Shown one piece after another: positions 1 through 9,973 of a stretch of DNA of 64,000 bases. This stretch comes from Xiphophorus maculatus (taxonomy: Eukaryota > Chordata > Actinopteri > Cyprinodontiformes > Poeciliidae): the NCBI RefSeq assembly GCF_002775205.1, contig NC_036459.1:1769088-1833087 (forward strand). The letters run 5' to 3'. A program made the translations under genes and the position numbers. The notes below the pieces were generated by a model. It had not been told where the DNA came from. It saw only the letters and a program-made list of their open reading frames with translations, and did no database searches. Position 1 is the stretch's first letter. Each line of letters begins with the position of its first letter.

Positions 1-623
1 TTTCCCAGTTTTCCTGCTGGACCTTCATCCCGTTCCCAGTGCAGAGCTGGGAGGACTTCCTGGTCCTGGAACGCCGCCGCCACATTCCCACCGCCGAGCC
101 GCAACAACGGCCTGAAAGGCGGCTTTGTCCGGTAGCCCCGCCCCCGAGGCCGGCTTCCCACCGAAAAATGTAAACAGAGGAGCCGGAGGGAGGGGGAGAC
201 CAGTGGGGGGAGGAGCGGGCTGCCATGGCAACGGTAGGTCGGCCCAGCACCGGCCCGCTTCCAGATCAGAGGAGAACAAAGTCTGGCTCCAAACGTCTCA
301 ATTGACTCAATCTGCAAACTGAGAGAGATTCTGCAAACGATTCAGATCAGAACCAACAAACCAGCAACTGGACCGGTTCCAAACATACCCGGTCCGGGTC
401 CAAACCAACCGGACCAGGTCCAAACAGACCAGACCGGGTCCAGAACCACCAGGCTGTAGCAGCTTCCAGTTCAAACTGATAATCGTCACAAATAAAGTTT
501 TTCAGAATAACTAACGACTTGTAACCAGCTGACATTTAGTTTCCTTCTCTGAGACAGACTGAGACCAGGAAGGGCCCATATGGTGATGATGATGATGGTG
601 ATGAAGATGGAGGGCGTCCTCAC
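1..623 (-). other. lrp6 intron 5 (part)
   Basis: Begins with the GT donor at 623 and runs off the left edge. It holds a short ATC/GAT trinucleotide run near 580-610, GGTCC/GGTTC-rich low-complexity sequence at 360-450, and a GC-rich patch at 60-245. No further lrp6 exon is visible. Confidence 0.7.
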
Positions 624-2838
624 CGTCTCTGCAGGTCTGTCCGTCCTCCAGCAGCTGGACTCCGGTGGGACAGGCGCAGCGGTAGAAGGGCCGGCTGGGG
701 GACAGCAGGCAGAGGTGGGAGCATCCCGCGTTGCCATGGGAGCAGGGGCTGCTCCGCGCTGCAACACATCGACACGGAAACGGGTCAGAACCGGCCGGGA
801 GGAGAGCGTAGCAGGTCTGGACGGGTCCAGATATGCGACAGACACAGTCGATACGAGACCCTGCAGGCTGAGACTCACAGACGGGTTGCCTCTTGGGGCT
901 GAAGACGTGCAGGTCCATCGGGGAGAAGATGTGGGAGTGGACGATGCGCTGGTCCCGACCCGTCTGCTTCCTGCAGGAGTGGATGGAGTGTGTGTTCCAG
1001 TCGGTCCAGAACAGAGTGTCCTCGTACAGGGTGAGGGCGAAGGGGTGAGGCAGCTCCCCTTTAACCACCACTTCTCTGCAACACAACACACACACATCAG
1101 ATCGGGTCCGGGCCCGGCAGAACCGCGTCGGACCCGGCAGCTGGTACCTGGAGGAGCCGTCCAGGTTGCAGCGGTGGATGAAGTTGTGCTTGGCGTCGGC
1201 CCAGTAGAGCTTCTGCTGGCCGTAGTCGACCGTCAGCCCGTTGGGCCAGTGGATGTCCTGGTCCACCAGCAGGGACCGGTTGGTCCCGTCCATCCCGGCC
1301 CGCTCGATCTTTGGGACCTCGCCCCAGTCCGTCCAGTACATGAACCTGAGGACGACACACAGCTGAGACCATGGGGGCAACCCAGAACCAGAACCACCAG
1401 GACCACCGGGTCCGTTTCCTTCACATCCAATGAATAGAAACGTGGTTCTGATCCAACTCCTCTCCAGGCCATTTAGAAGCAGCAGAACCGTTTCCCCCTC
1501 GCCTCTGGTTAAACCCGTCCAGCAGCAGCAGAACCGTCCGGACTCACCCTCGCTCCGGGTCCAGGGCGATGGCTCTGGGCTGGTCCAGCTCCTGCCAGAA
1601 CAGAACCTTCCTCAGCGACCCGTCCAGCTCGGCCACCTCGATCCGGTTGGTATCCGAGTCGGTCCAGTACAGCTTGAGGCCCAGCCAGTCGCAGGCCAGG
1701 CCGTCCGGCGCGGCCAGGCCCGGCACCACGGTCTGGGCGGCGCCAGCGCCGGTCCGGTTGAAGGAGGTCCGTTTGATGGCCTCCTCGCTGACGTCGCTCC
1801 AGTAGATGAGGCCCTGGGCGTAGACGTAATCCACGGCGGCGGCGTCCTCCAGGCCGCCCACCACCACCGTGGCGTTGGCCTTGTCGCGCGCCGCGTCCAC
1901 CAGGCGAAGGTCCCGCCGGTTGGCGTACAGCAGCAGCGGCTCGCCTGGTGACACACAGGAAGTGTTAGCAGGGAGACAGGAAGTGGAAACAGAACCAGAA
2001 CCCGGTTCCAGAACTAATAAAGAACAAATCGTTACTGCAATAAACCAAAATATCGTTTGGAGACCATTTTAAGTAGAGATGCGCAAAATATCGGCATCGG
2101 TATCGGTCCAATAAATCAAACTGAGCCGATATGAACAACAAATATTTATTATTCTCTTGTTTTTTGTTTCTGGACATTTTTTCCCCAAAAGCGTCGAAAC
2201 GGAAGTGAAATATGAATAATATCAGTAATAGCAGCAATTTTAATATTAATATCAGTGCATGCCTAATTTTAAAGAAATATATTGATAAAAGTATAATAAT
2301 GCAAGTTCTCCTAAGGTTTAATTTTGTAAAAAAAAAAAGTTTTATTATAATATGTTTTACTACTATAATGATATAAGTGGCTATAAGAACCATTTATGAC
2401 TGAAACCACAAACATATTTCTGTTTCCTTTGGACTCCAGTTTAATTTAAACTGCTCACCATAACTGCATTTAGTCAGAATATTTCCTAATTTACTGATAA
2501 TCTCATTAAACACACATCATAAAAGGTAGTAAAATAAATCTGACAATACAGATGATTCTGGTTTTTTATCTTTTATTTACTGAGACAATAAGAAGTTCAT
2601 ATTCTTATTATAGTAAGAAATTTATCAGAGCAAAAGACAAACAGTATGATAGATGTTCACCTTTATATCCAAAATAAGCAAACAAAGCAACAAAAACAAT
2701 AAATAAAACAGAGTGGGAATAGTTTATCTGTTTTATCTGTTATAGACCCTTTTCACATGACGTCACACAACTTCCGTTTTGGCTCGAAGCTGTGTATCCT
2801 TAGTTCCGGTGTACATAGTAAGTAATGATAAAGTTGTC

Positions 2839-2927
<89 letters not shown>

Positions 2928-5094
2928 TGTATAAATCTGACAGCATATGTTGATCAGACAGATCACCGGAGCATGGAGTTTACACAGTCTCTAAAACATT
3001 TGCCTAAAATAAGATTTGAAGATATATCACGATTTGCAAACCAGTTCTCTCTGACAAAAAAATCTAAATTAGACAAAGGCTACAAATTCTTCACCGAACA
3101 ATACCTGTTTGACTATGAAGGTAGGTATTTTTGTTTTGCGTAACCGTTAGCTTAGCATTAGTGAATTTTGTTAGCTAGCTAACTACGTGACATAACTGTT
3201 CCTTAACCAGAACTTTTTACTGTTTTTGAACTATAACGTTTTAGGCTCTAATCTTGATCAGATTATTAAATTATAGACTGGAGTTGCCACTCATCCCATA
3301 AAATAGGGATTTGTTTGTTATAAGCAGAGATGTCCGGTACCGCCGCTGCTTTGTAATGCCTTTAATCGGACCACTTTTTCGGTAACGAATAATCTAACGA
3401 GTTCGTATTTCAAATCCAGTAATCAGATTAAAGTTATTTATCCAAATCATTGCACATTAATATTTTCTTGTGTATTTATTTTTATTCCTTCTTTGCGTCT
3501 TTGGGAGAGACTCTGTGGCAGTTAGCAGTGACAGAAACATGAACAGTGCATGGAGATGCGCATTTTGTTGCTGGAAAAACAGAAATATCGTCAAGCCCAA
3601 CTGTTATTTGTGGCTTTTGTCTTGTTTTTTCTAAACTTAACGGTTATCTAGCACGTAAACACTGTTTTATAAAACACAGAAAGTGAACCTCTAAACGTTA
3701 CAGCGCTGACAGAGAGTATATTTTTCCTAAATGTGGCTAAAGCTGCTGCTAGGTGGTTTACTCTCCGATCGGAGGCTGTTTATTTTACACACAGATAGAG
3801 AATGGTGACTTTACAATGATTAGTAACAGCTATCTAACACTTAAATGCTGTTATTATTAAACTTACCTTTTATTATATCCTTAAGATTATGAGAATGCGG
3901 GAAGTTTTCAGCTTGGTTCCCAAGGCAAAATCACACCGGAAGTAAAGATACCCAGTTTTGAGTTATGGCGGCCATTGTCTGACGTCACTATGAAAAGGGT
4001 CTATTGGGCTGCTTAACGCTGCCGCTCCAGTTCCTGCTCAGAAGGAAAACTGGATCTTTGGTACCAGGAGGAGATTTCAGCACCAATAAAGTTATTCAAT
4101 AAAATAAGAGAATATTTCAGCTTAGTGTTGGAGTCTAAAAAGAGCAGCTCACAACCCGAGAGATCCATCAGAACCACCAGAACCGACCTCTGACACTGTT
4201 TTACTGAAGGAAAATGCGGAAAAAGCCCAAAATTCCCAACATGGCAGAACCTGGAGGCAGCAGGTGTTCCTTCTAGCATCAGTGAAGCACGGTGGAGGTT
4301 CTGTCATGCTGAGAGGCTGCAGTGAACCAGAACCAGAACTCCTCAGCTACCTGGAAAGCTGTCTGTCCCTTTAAATCCAGACTCAAGCATTTCTGTTTCT
4401 GAGGTTTTCCAGGGAATATTTCCTGGACTTCCTGTTATTCTGTGATTCCGCTGTGCATTAAAGCTAATGGAGCTGATGATTCCCAGCTGAGGTTTTCCTG
4501 TTTTCCTCCAGGTTTTCCTGTTTTCCTCCAGATTTCCCATCAATCTGCAGGTTATGGATGAATCTCCATACCTGGAGGTTTTTCCAGGGAAGCATCCAGT
4601 CTGAGTTGCTCTGCTGGAAAACTGATTTTTCTCTGTAATAATATTTGGATCAGAACCAGAACCTACCCTGGTTAACCAGCTGAAAGGCAACTAGCTAATT
4701 ACTTAGTTGGTTAGCAGCTACAACCTGTTAGCTTTGATGCTAAGTAGCTTCAATAGCTCCTGTTGTTGTTTCCCACATTCCCTCTCTGCTCCAAATAATC
4801 AACCGAAACTCCCGAATCCAACCAGAACCAGAACCAGACCCCACATCCCGTCCAGAACCGGAACCTACAACTGGACTTATGAGCAGAATTCCCCGGAAAA
4901 TGCCTTTTCCAGAACAAGCTGGATGTTAGCTGGAAGCTAACGTTAGCAGGCCCTGGAAATCTAAACACAAAATCCGAATCCAGCTGGAACCCCGCCACCC
5001 TGGTCCAAACAGCCAGAACCTCCAGAACCAGAACCTTACCTGAGACGAGCCAGCAGGAACCCAACAGCAGCAGGATCCGAAGACACATTCCCAT
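624..5094 (-). CDS. lrp6: LDL receptor-related protein 6, coding exons 1-5 (3' part outside window)
   Basis: Single-pass Wnt co-receptor at the plasma membrane; it binds Wnt through YWTD beta-propellers and signals with Frizzled to beta-catenin. Exons on the minus strand: 5094-5040 (ATG and signal peptide, rich in Leu), 1944-1548 (397 bp), 1345-1148 (198 bp), 1075-879 (197 bp), 758-624 (135 bp). All have GT/AG borders and phases join without stops, giving 327 codons. The sequence shows the first YWTD propeller (LIYWSD, KLYWTD, FMYWTD, KLYWAD, LFWTDW) followed by the first EGF-like module (CSHLCLLSP...CACPTG). The stretches [22 protein letters not shown] and [14 protein letters not shown] follow LRP6 more closely than LRP5. 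The rest of the protein (three more propellers, LDLR-A repeats, membrane span, PPPSPxS tail) lies left of base 1. Intron 3 is only 72 bp. LRP5 is the alternative, less likely also because mansc1 is the neighbour. Confidence 0.95.
2845..2926. repeat. (AT)n(AG)n compound microsatellite
   Basis: About 28 AT dinucleotides (2845-2900) followed by 13 AG dinucleotides (2901-2926), inside the ISL2EU-like transposon in lrp6 intron 1. Likely length-polymorphic. Confidence 0.97.
2973..3120 (+). pseudogene. Transposon exon: N-terminus of a YqaJ/SWIM-type element protein (fragment)
   Basis: An ATG-initiated open stretch of 49 codons ends exactly at a consensus donor (GAAG|GTAGGT at 3121). The peptide opens [15 protein letters not shown] and contains [14 protein letters not shown], which resembles the start of the YqaJ-domain proteins of fish ISL2EU elements (recognised from memory, not searched). 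It has no frameshift or stop, but nothing downstream in the element encodes the catalytic domain. It is therefore a remnant, unless its donor is used to splice into lrp6 antisense transcripts. Confidence 0.4.
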
Positions 5095-5560
5095 CTTTCC
5101 CCCGATCCTGGGCCCAGCCGCCGCGGATCCTCAGCGGAGGATTCCCAGCATTCCCATCATGGCTGCGGCCGCTTCCTCTCAACAAAAACGCTCCGCTCCG
5201 GTTCGGTTCGGTTCCTATCAGACTCGGATCCTTCCAGCTTCCATCACACGCTTCTGTTCGCTTAAGAGTCCGATCCAAAGACTCATATCGTCCCACAGGA
5301 TCGTCGGTGTCGCTCCGCTGCCAGAAGCCGCTGGTGCTCCTCCTCCTCCGCTTTCTATTGTTGTTCTGCCGCACACGGACTGCGCACTGCCGCAACAAAA
5401 ACACCGCAAACCGCCCGCAACCGCAGAGACCTGCGCATCCGGTCCGAACCACCAGGAGGGACTACTTTATCTCCCCAACTAGCTCTGAAAACGGGCAGGA
5501 GAAACCGCTGGGGGCCGCGGCGCTTTAGAAAACACCTGGAGCCGAGAGCTGGGGGCCACA
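5095..5560 (-). promoter_or_regulatory. lrp6 5' UTR and CpG-rich promoter region
   Basis: Immediately upstream of the lrp6 ATG (5094-5092) the sequence becomes rich in C, G and CpG, with GGCGG/CCGCC runs, and has no obvious TATA box. This is typical of a housekeeping-type vertebrate promoter. The transcription start cannot be fixed from sequence. Confidence 0.5.
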
Positions 5561-5677
5561 ACAGGTGGGGGAGGGGAGACAACGGAGAGGGGGGGGGGGC
5601 AACCACGAACCTGAAGGAGGGAGAGACAGGTCTCCAGGTGTTAGTTCAGTGATGTTTTTGTCTGTTCTGTGAAGTCG

Positions 5678-5720
5678 ACCAACAGCATGATGCTGCCACC
5701 TCCATGCTTCACTGCAGGCC
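5678..5720 (-). mobile_element. Tc1-like transposase scrap
   Basis: Read on the minus strand, the segment encodes KHGGGSIMLL, the familiar catalytic-core neighbourhood of Tc1/mariner transposases. Only some 40 bp are recognisable and the flanking frames are broken, so this is debris. A second, weaker echo (AGCACGGTGGAGGTTCTGTC) is at about 4287-4306. Confidence 0.4.
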
Positions 5721-5725
5721 CGCTC

Positions 5726-6760
5726 CTCCGCTTCAACTTCCGCCTTTTTTCTCCTGATGTAGCGAAGCTTCAGCTCTCCGTCTGTCAAAGATTTACAAAC
5801 CAATCCAGATGTTTTTCTGCTCTGACTTCACTGAGCGGCCATGTTGGAGCTGGACTCTCTCACCTCCAGAACCCGTCCGTCTCAGTTATTTAGCTCCACT
5901 TTATGGGTATCTTACCTTTCTGTGTATTTGCAATGTCATTAGGGCCATTATAAATAGAAAAAAAAAACAAATTCACCAAAAAAAAAAAAAAAAACTTAAA
6001 TTTTGAGATTAAGTAAAAAAAAAAAAATTTAAATTCTGAAAAAACGGTAACATTTTAAATTCTTTTCGAAAAAATTTGAGATTAATCAAAAAATTTTCTT
6101 TTGAACTTTATGGTCCATATTTAGCTCCATATTAATCTACTCTTTATTTTTTTTTCTACCTAATGACCCTGAACGCCGTCGAACATCTGAACCCTCCGAT
6201 GTAGTTTGTAGAGAAAACAAGAGATAAAAATTCAAAAATCACATTTTTTTAATCTTTACGACAAAACATTAAATTCAAAGTTATGTGAAAGCATCACTTC
6301 ACAAAACGGCACCAAACATCACCATCCATGTCGATAATTAGAGTAAAACTAAAACGTGACCAGCCCGCTGCTGCCCCCTGCTGGAGAGGTGCCGCAGTAG
6401 CAGCCTGTCTAAAACACACACCCAGTAAAATGTGTTTATTATAAGAAAATAGTGGCGGCCATTTTCCTCTGAGCTATGAAAACCAACCAGGAATATGTAC
6501 AGCAGCTGATTATCAAAAACACACAACACAGTAGTGCATCATTTATAAAGGATTGGATCCACGGCGGGAATCCTGGTGGAAATACAAAAACACACAGTGA
6601 ATATGACATCTACAGTGAACCTGCGGGTTCAAAGGTCACCACAGGCCCAGAGGACATGCAGGAGCGTGCACAGCGAGTTCTGATCTGCATCTGGAGTCTC
6701 CGCTTCAGAGGCTTCCTGAGAGGCGCTGGGGGGAGGGCAGTATTGCTGTCGGGTCTTTAC
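5726..6760. other. Intergenic, lrp6-mansc1: nothing recognised
   Basis: Contains A-rich homopolymer stretches (5958-6030) and AT-rich sequence. No gene, RNA or clear repeat boundary is seen. Confidence 0.5.
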
Positions 6761-7090
6761 GGAACCCGGAGGAACCAGGAGGAACCCAGAGGAACCAGGA
6801 GGAACCCAGAAGAACCAGGAGGAACCCAGAGGAACCAGGAGGAACCCGGAGGAACCCAGAGGAACCAGGAGGAACCCAGAAGAACCAGGAGGAACCCAGA
6901 GGAACCAGGAGGAACCCGGAGGAACCCAGAGGAACCAGGAGGAACCCAGAGGAACCAGGAGAAACCCGGAAGAACCCAGAGGAATCCAGAGGAACCCAGA
7001 GGAACCCAGAGGAACCAGGAGAAACCCGGAAGAACCCAGAGGAATCCAGAGGAACCAGGAGGAACCTGGAGGAACCCAGAGGAACCTGGA
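6761..7090. repeat. GGAACCCAGA/GGAACCAGGA minisatellite
   Basis: About 33 tandem copies of a 10-bp block alternating GGAACCCAGA and GGAACCAGGA with variants (GGAACCCGGA, GGAATCCAGA, GAAACCCGGA). Three blocks make a 30-bp period, so both strands stay open for over 150 codons; the resulting frames are an artefact of the repeat. The core is the same AGAACC/GGAACC word that is scattered through the whole window. Confidence 0.95.
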
Positions 7091-7506
7091 GGAAGTCACA
7101 GGTTCACGTCTAAAGGTTGTGCTGCGACCCAGTGGAGCAGGAAGAGTGGATTCAGAACCAGGATCCATCATGGCGATGAGCTGCTGCTGTTGATCACCTG
7201 GCAGGTAAGAAGCTCATCATGCTGGAGAAAGCAACACACTGACCATCATGTTCACATTCAGTATGAGTCCTCCAAACCGGGCCGGTTCCTCTCGCTCAGT
7301 CCAGATGGTTGGACTGGATTGGGTTTAGAAGAACCTGGAGCTTCCAGCTGCTCCTCTGCCTCCCAGCAACGTCTGGGTTGTGGGTTCAACTCCCAGCTGG
7401 GTTCACTGATCTCCTGCCAGTTTTAGATGATTTCCAGCTCCAACACGCCTGAGGCAGTAAATCATCTCCTCCCATCTCATCATGTTTTTTCATGCTATGT
7501 CTAGAA

Positions 7507-7523
7507 TGGCCACCAGAGGGCAT
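7507..7523 (+). promoter_or_regulatory. CTCF-like site, forward
   Basis: TGGCCACCAGAGGGCAT fits the vertebrate CTCF core (CCAnnAGrkGGC). It is paired with the inverted identical 17-mer at 8182-8198. It could instead be the end of a small inverted-repeat element. Confidence 0.4.
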
Positions 7524-8181
7524 AAGCATGCAGAGAGCCGGAGCGTCCGACAATCAGGACCGAGAGGGAAGGTCAGCAGATCCAGAGGAAACCTCCCTGA
7601 CCAGGATTATGGTCTTTTAAAAGAGAACGCGCATCACTGAACGCACCGTTTCTTTAGTGACTAGCTTAGGTGGTCAAAGCTGCGTTACCAACTAGCTGCA
7701 TTGCAACCACCAACTGTTTTATTAAAGTCAGACTTTAAAAAACCCACAAATTAACTGGCCAACTCAAGATTCTAGTTACAGTTTCAGGTCTTCGTTGAGG
7801 TTTTAGCAGCTAACATTACCACTATTGGAAGCTAACTGCAACGCTGTTAGCAGCCGACTGTAACTTTGGTACCAGTTATTTAAATCTGTTAGCAGCTAAC
7901 TTGTTAGCCAGTATTCTCACAGTGATTAAAAATGGCTGCTAATCCTCCAGGTGGTTTAGTGTTGGAGGTTTCTTCACTGGGTTGTGTCCATCAACTCAAC
8001 AGGCCAACTAAGGAACTATTTCCCTTCTTATTTCAAAATAAGAGTCTCAAACATACATAAAGGAAGTCAAAGTTCATATCTGGGGTTGATCAAAATATTA
8101 AATAGTGTTACGTCAGTCCCATTTTGACAGGAGACGGGAGGTTTCATGGTCTTTAAACGTCTCACCGTTTTTGTCACGATG

Positions 8182-8198
8182 ATGCCCTCTGGTGGCCA
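8182..8198 (-). promoter_or_regulatory. CTCF-like site, reverse
   Basis: Exact reverse complement of the 17-mer at 7507-7523, so the two motifs face each other across about 660 bp between lrp6 and mansc1. Confidence 0.4.
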
Positions 8199-8516
8199 CT
8201 GTACATGTGGCAGCTTCATAAACCAGACCATTTCTGTGTTCACATCAGAGCATTCCCTCTGGAGGCCGAACTGGATTTAGCAGTACATTTATCAGCAATA
8301 AATTAATTAATCTTGGTTAGCTTAAGGTTTCTTTAAATCACTGAAATGAACGTAGAGAGGTCTTCACCTCTCTGATGTTTGGAAAACTTTACACACTTTT
8401 GGTTCCTTATCAGAAATGAACAAATATTTTTATACAAATTTTAAATGTGTTAATAATTTAAGGTACATTATTCAGAAATTTTAATATTTCCGGCTTAACA
8501 CTAATAATCCTAAGTG

Positions 8517-9584
8517 CAGTGACGTGCGGTCAGGGGAGGCGAGTGAGGCAGAGCCTCACCTGTCATCATGGAAAAATAATATATATTGATAAAATAATTT
8601 ATATTGCTATTTTCACCCTGTGGTTTGTACTGTAAAGTATTTATTTTTCATCTTAACCAATTCTGAATTTTTTTTTTTTTCAAAATCGCTGAATTTTTTG
8701 CATTTTCCCATTCAAATGCTCAGAAGCGAAGCTGGTGAGGCAGCAGCGAGTTGAGCCTCACCTGGGATTGATCAACCTCTGGCTAACTGCACTGGCTGCC
8801 ATTCGATGTTCCTCCTGTCTGTACGTCGCCAATAAAATGCTTAAAAAACATTCAATGTATGAACTGATTTTCCATAATTTAGCTTATGTATATAATGTAG
8901 TGTTTATTGTCACCAACTGTGTGTAACGCGATTCTGATCGATCCTCAGCACACGAAACGGCAGAGAACAGATTGGAGGTGAGGCAGGCAGTTCTCTGGCC
9001 TCATGGCAGGGGGCGCTCATGATCCCAGACATTGTGACTCCACAACTGCAGAGTAAGAGACAGTAACAAGAGCTGGTCATACAGTAAAGTGCAGCGATAT
9101 ATTTATAGTTTTCTCCTCTTACCACAGCAATCACTTATTAATAATAACAAAATAAACATTAAGCCTAAAACCATGTTACTGCAACAGACTGAATGTTCTG
9201 CTCTTTGTGTGGGAAATATCTGAGTGGGTTTTTTTGTGTGGCGTTGTTGTCAGTTGCTATGGCAATGAGCCTGCTCGTAGCTGCTCTGATACAGAGAGCG
9301 AGAAAGACGTGGTTTTGAGTTGTACTTTAACGGTTTTTCCCTTTGCTGTGGAGCACAAAATTAATAACATGTACACGTCCAAGTTTGATTGAGTCAACGG
9401 AGTTATTCTACGGCGGCAGCGCGGCTATGATGACATGTAGAAGAATTGTCTTTTTGCCCTCCAGCTTGTCCTCATGCGCAAAATTTCCTTATGTAAATAA
9501 TAACATGCAGGGGGTCTATATTTGTAAATCTGATTATGATTAAGTCAGTGCCTCACCAGCTATGAACCTCACCGCATGTCACTG
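8517..9584. mobile_element. Non-autonomous hAT-like element
   Basis: The left end CAGTGACGTGCGGTCAGGGG and the right end (reverse complement CAGTGACATGCGGTGAGG) are inverted repeats. They are flanked by 8-bp near-identical direct repeats, CCTAAGTG (8509-8516) and CCTCAGTG (9585-9592). An 8-bp duplication and CAG...CTG termini are hAT hallmarks. No long transposase frame is present in its 1068 bp, so it depends on an autonomous relative. Confidence 0.8.
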
Positions 9585-9592
9585 CCTCAGTG

Positions 9593-9973
9593 ACAGAAAC
9601 TGAATTAACAGAAAAAAGGATGACATCTAGTGGTGGTTATTAGAACTGCACAGATCAGATCAATGAACTGATCAGAGATCAGATCATTGTTCCAGTTTAA
9701 AAACCTAATTAAACCAGATCTGATTTAACTCGTCTGTAAATTTAATCTGTGTAATCCTTAAAAATGACTGAACACAGTTTCTCCGTCCATGCCAAGGGGC
9801 GGGGACTATCTCTGTGGCCAATGGAGAGTCGGGAGCTTCAACAGCCGAATCTGACCAATCAGAGAGCAGGATTCTCTGACTTCGTAAACAAAGCGTGAGC
9901 AGACTTTCAGAGTTGTGTAGCTAATACTTAAACAACCTTAAATTAAATAAAGCAGAAATGTTGGATTCTCCCG
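9593..9973. other. mansc1 3' flank
   Basis: Downstream of the mansc1 stop. A candidate minus-strand poly(A) signal ATTAAA lies at 9746-9741, about 230 nt past the stop. A CCAAT box and a GGGGCGGGG word at 9780-9870 are noted without a function. Confidence 0.35.

Larger units (their letters stand above)
2743..4002. mobile_element. ISL2EU-like DNA transposon, internally deleted, with AT target duplication
   Basis: The ends are inverted repeats: the left begins AGACCCTTTTCACATGACGT and the right, reverse-complemented, reads AGACCCTTTTCATAGTGACG. Both ends are bordered by the dinucleotide AT (2741-2742 and 4003-4004). A 2-bp AT duplication is what I recall for ISL2EU elements, relatives of PIF/Harbinger that carry a YqaJ-nuclease gene. 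Inside are an open exon (2973-3120) and an AT/AG microsatellite. At 1260 bp it is far too short to encode a transposase, so it is a non-autonomous or deleted copy. Termini are clear in the sequence; the superfamily name is inference. Confidence 0.65.
1945..5039 (-). other. lrp6 intron 1
   Basis: 3.1-kb intron between the signal-peptide exon and the first propeller exon. About 40 percent of it is the DNA transposon at 2743-4002. The remainder (1945-2742 and 4003-5039) is AT-rich or CAGAACC-rich; no other exon is seen. Confidence 0.85.
7091..8516. other. Intergenic with two inverted CTCF-like motifs
   Basis: No gene is seen. TGGCCACCAGAGGGCAT occurs at 7507-7523 and its exact reverse complement at 8182-8198. 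The remainder is mixed AT-rich sequence with GTTAGC/GCTAAC words. Confidence 0.5.

Noticed and set aside
580..1951. Plus-strand frames of 173-285 codons
   Set aside because: Antisense shadows of lrp6 exons 2-5; GT/AG borders, phases and the YWTD motifs lie on the minus strand.
624..5094. lrp5 instead of lrp6
   Set aside because: Residues such as [10 protein letters not shown] and NRTG/KRT in the first propeller and adjacency to mansc1 favour lrp6, though the two share exon sizes.
6476..7426. 316-codon plus-strand frame rich in RNPEEPGGTQ
   Set aside because: The frame is kept open only by the 30-bp period of the GGAACC minisatellite; the opposite strand is open too.
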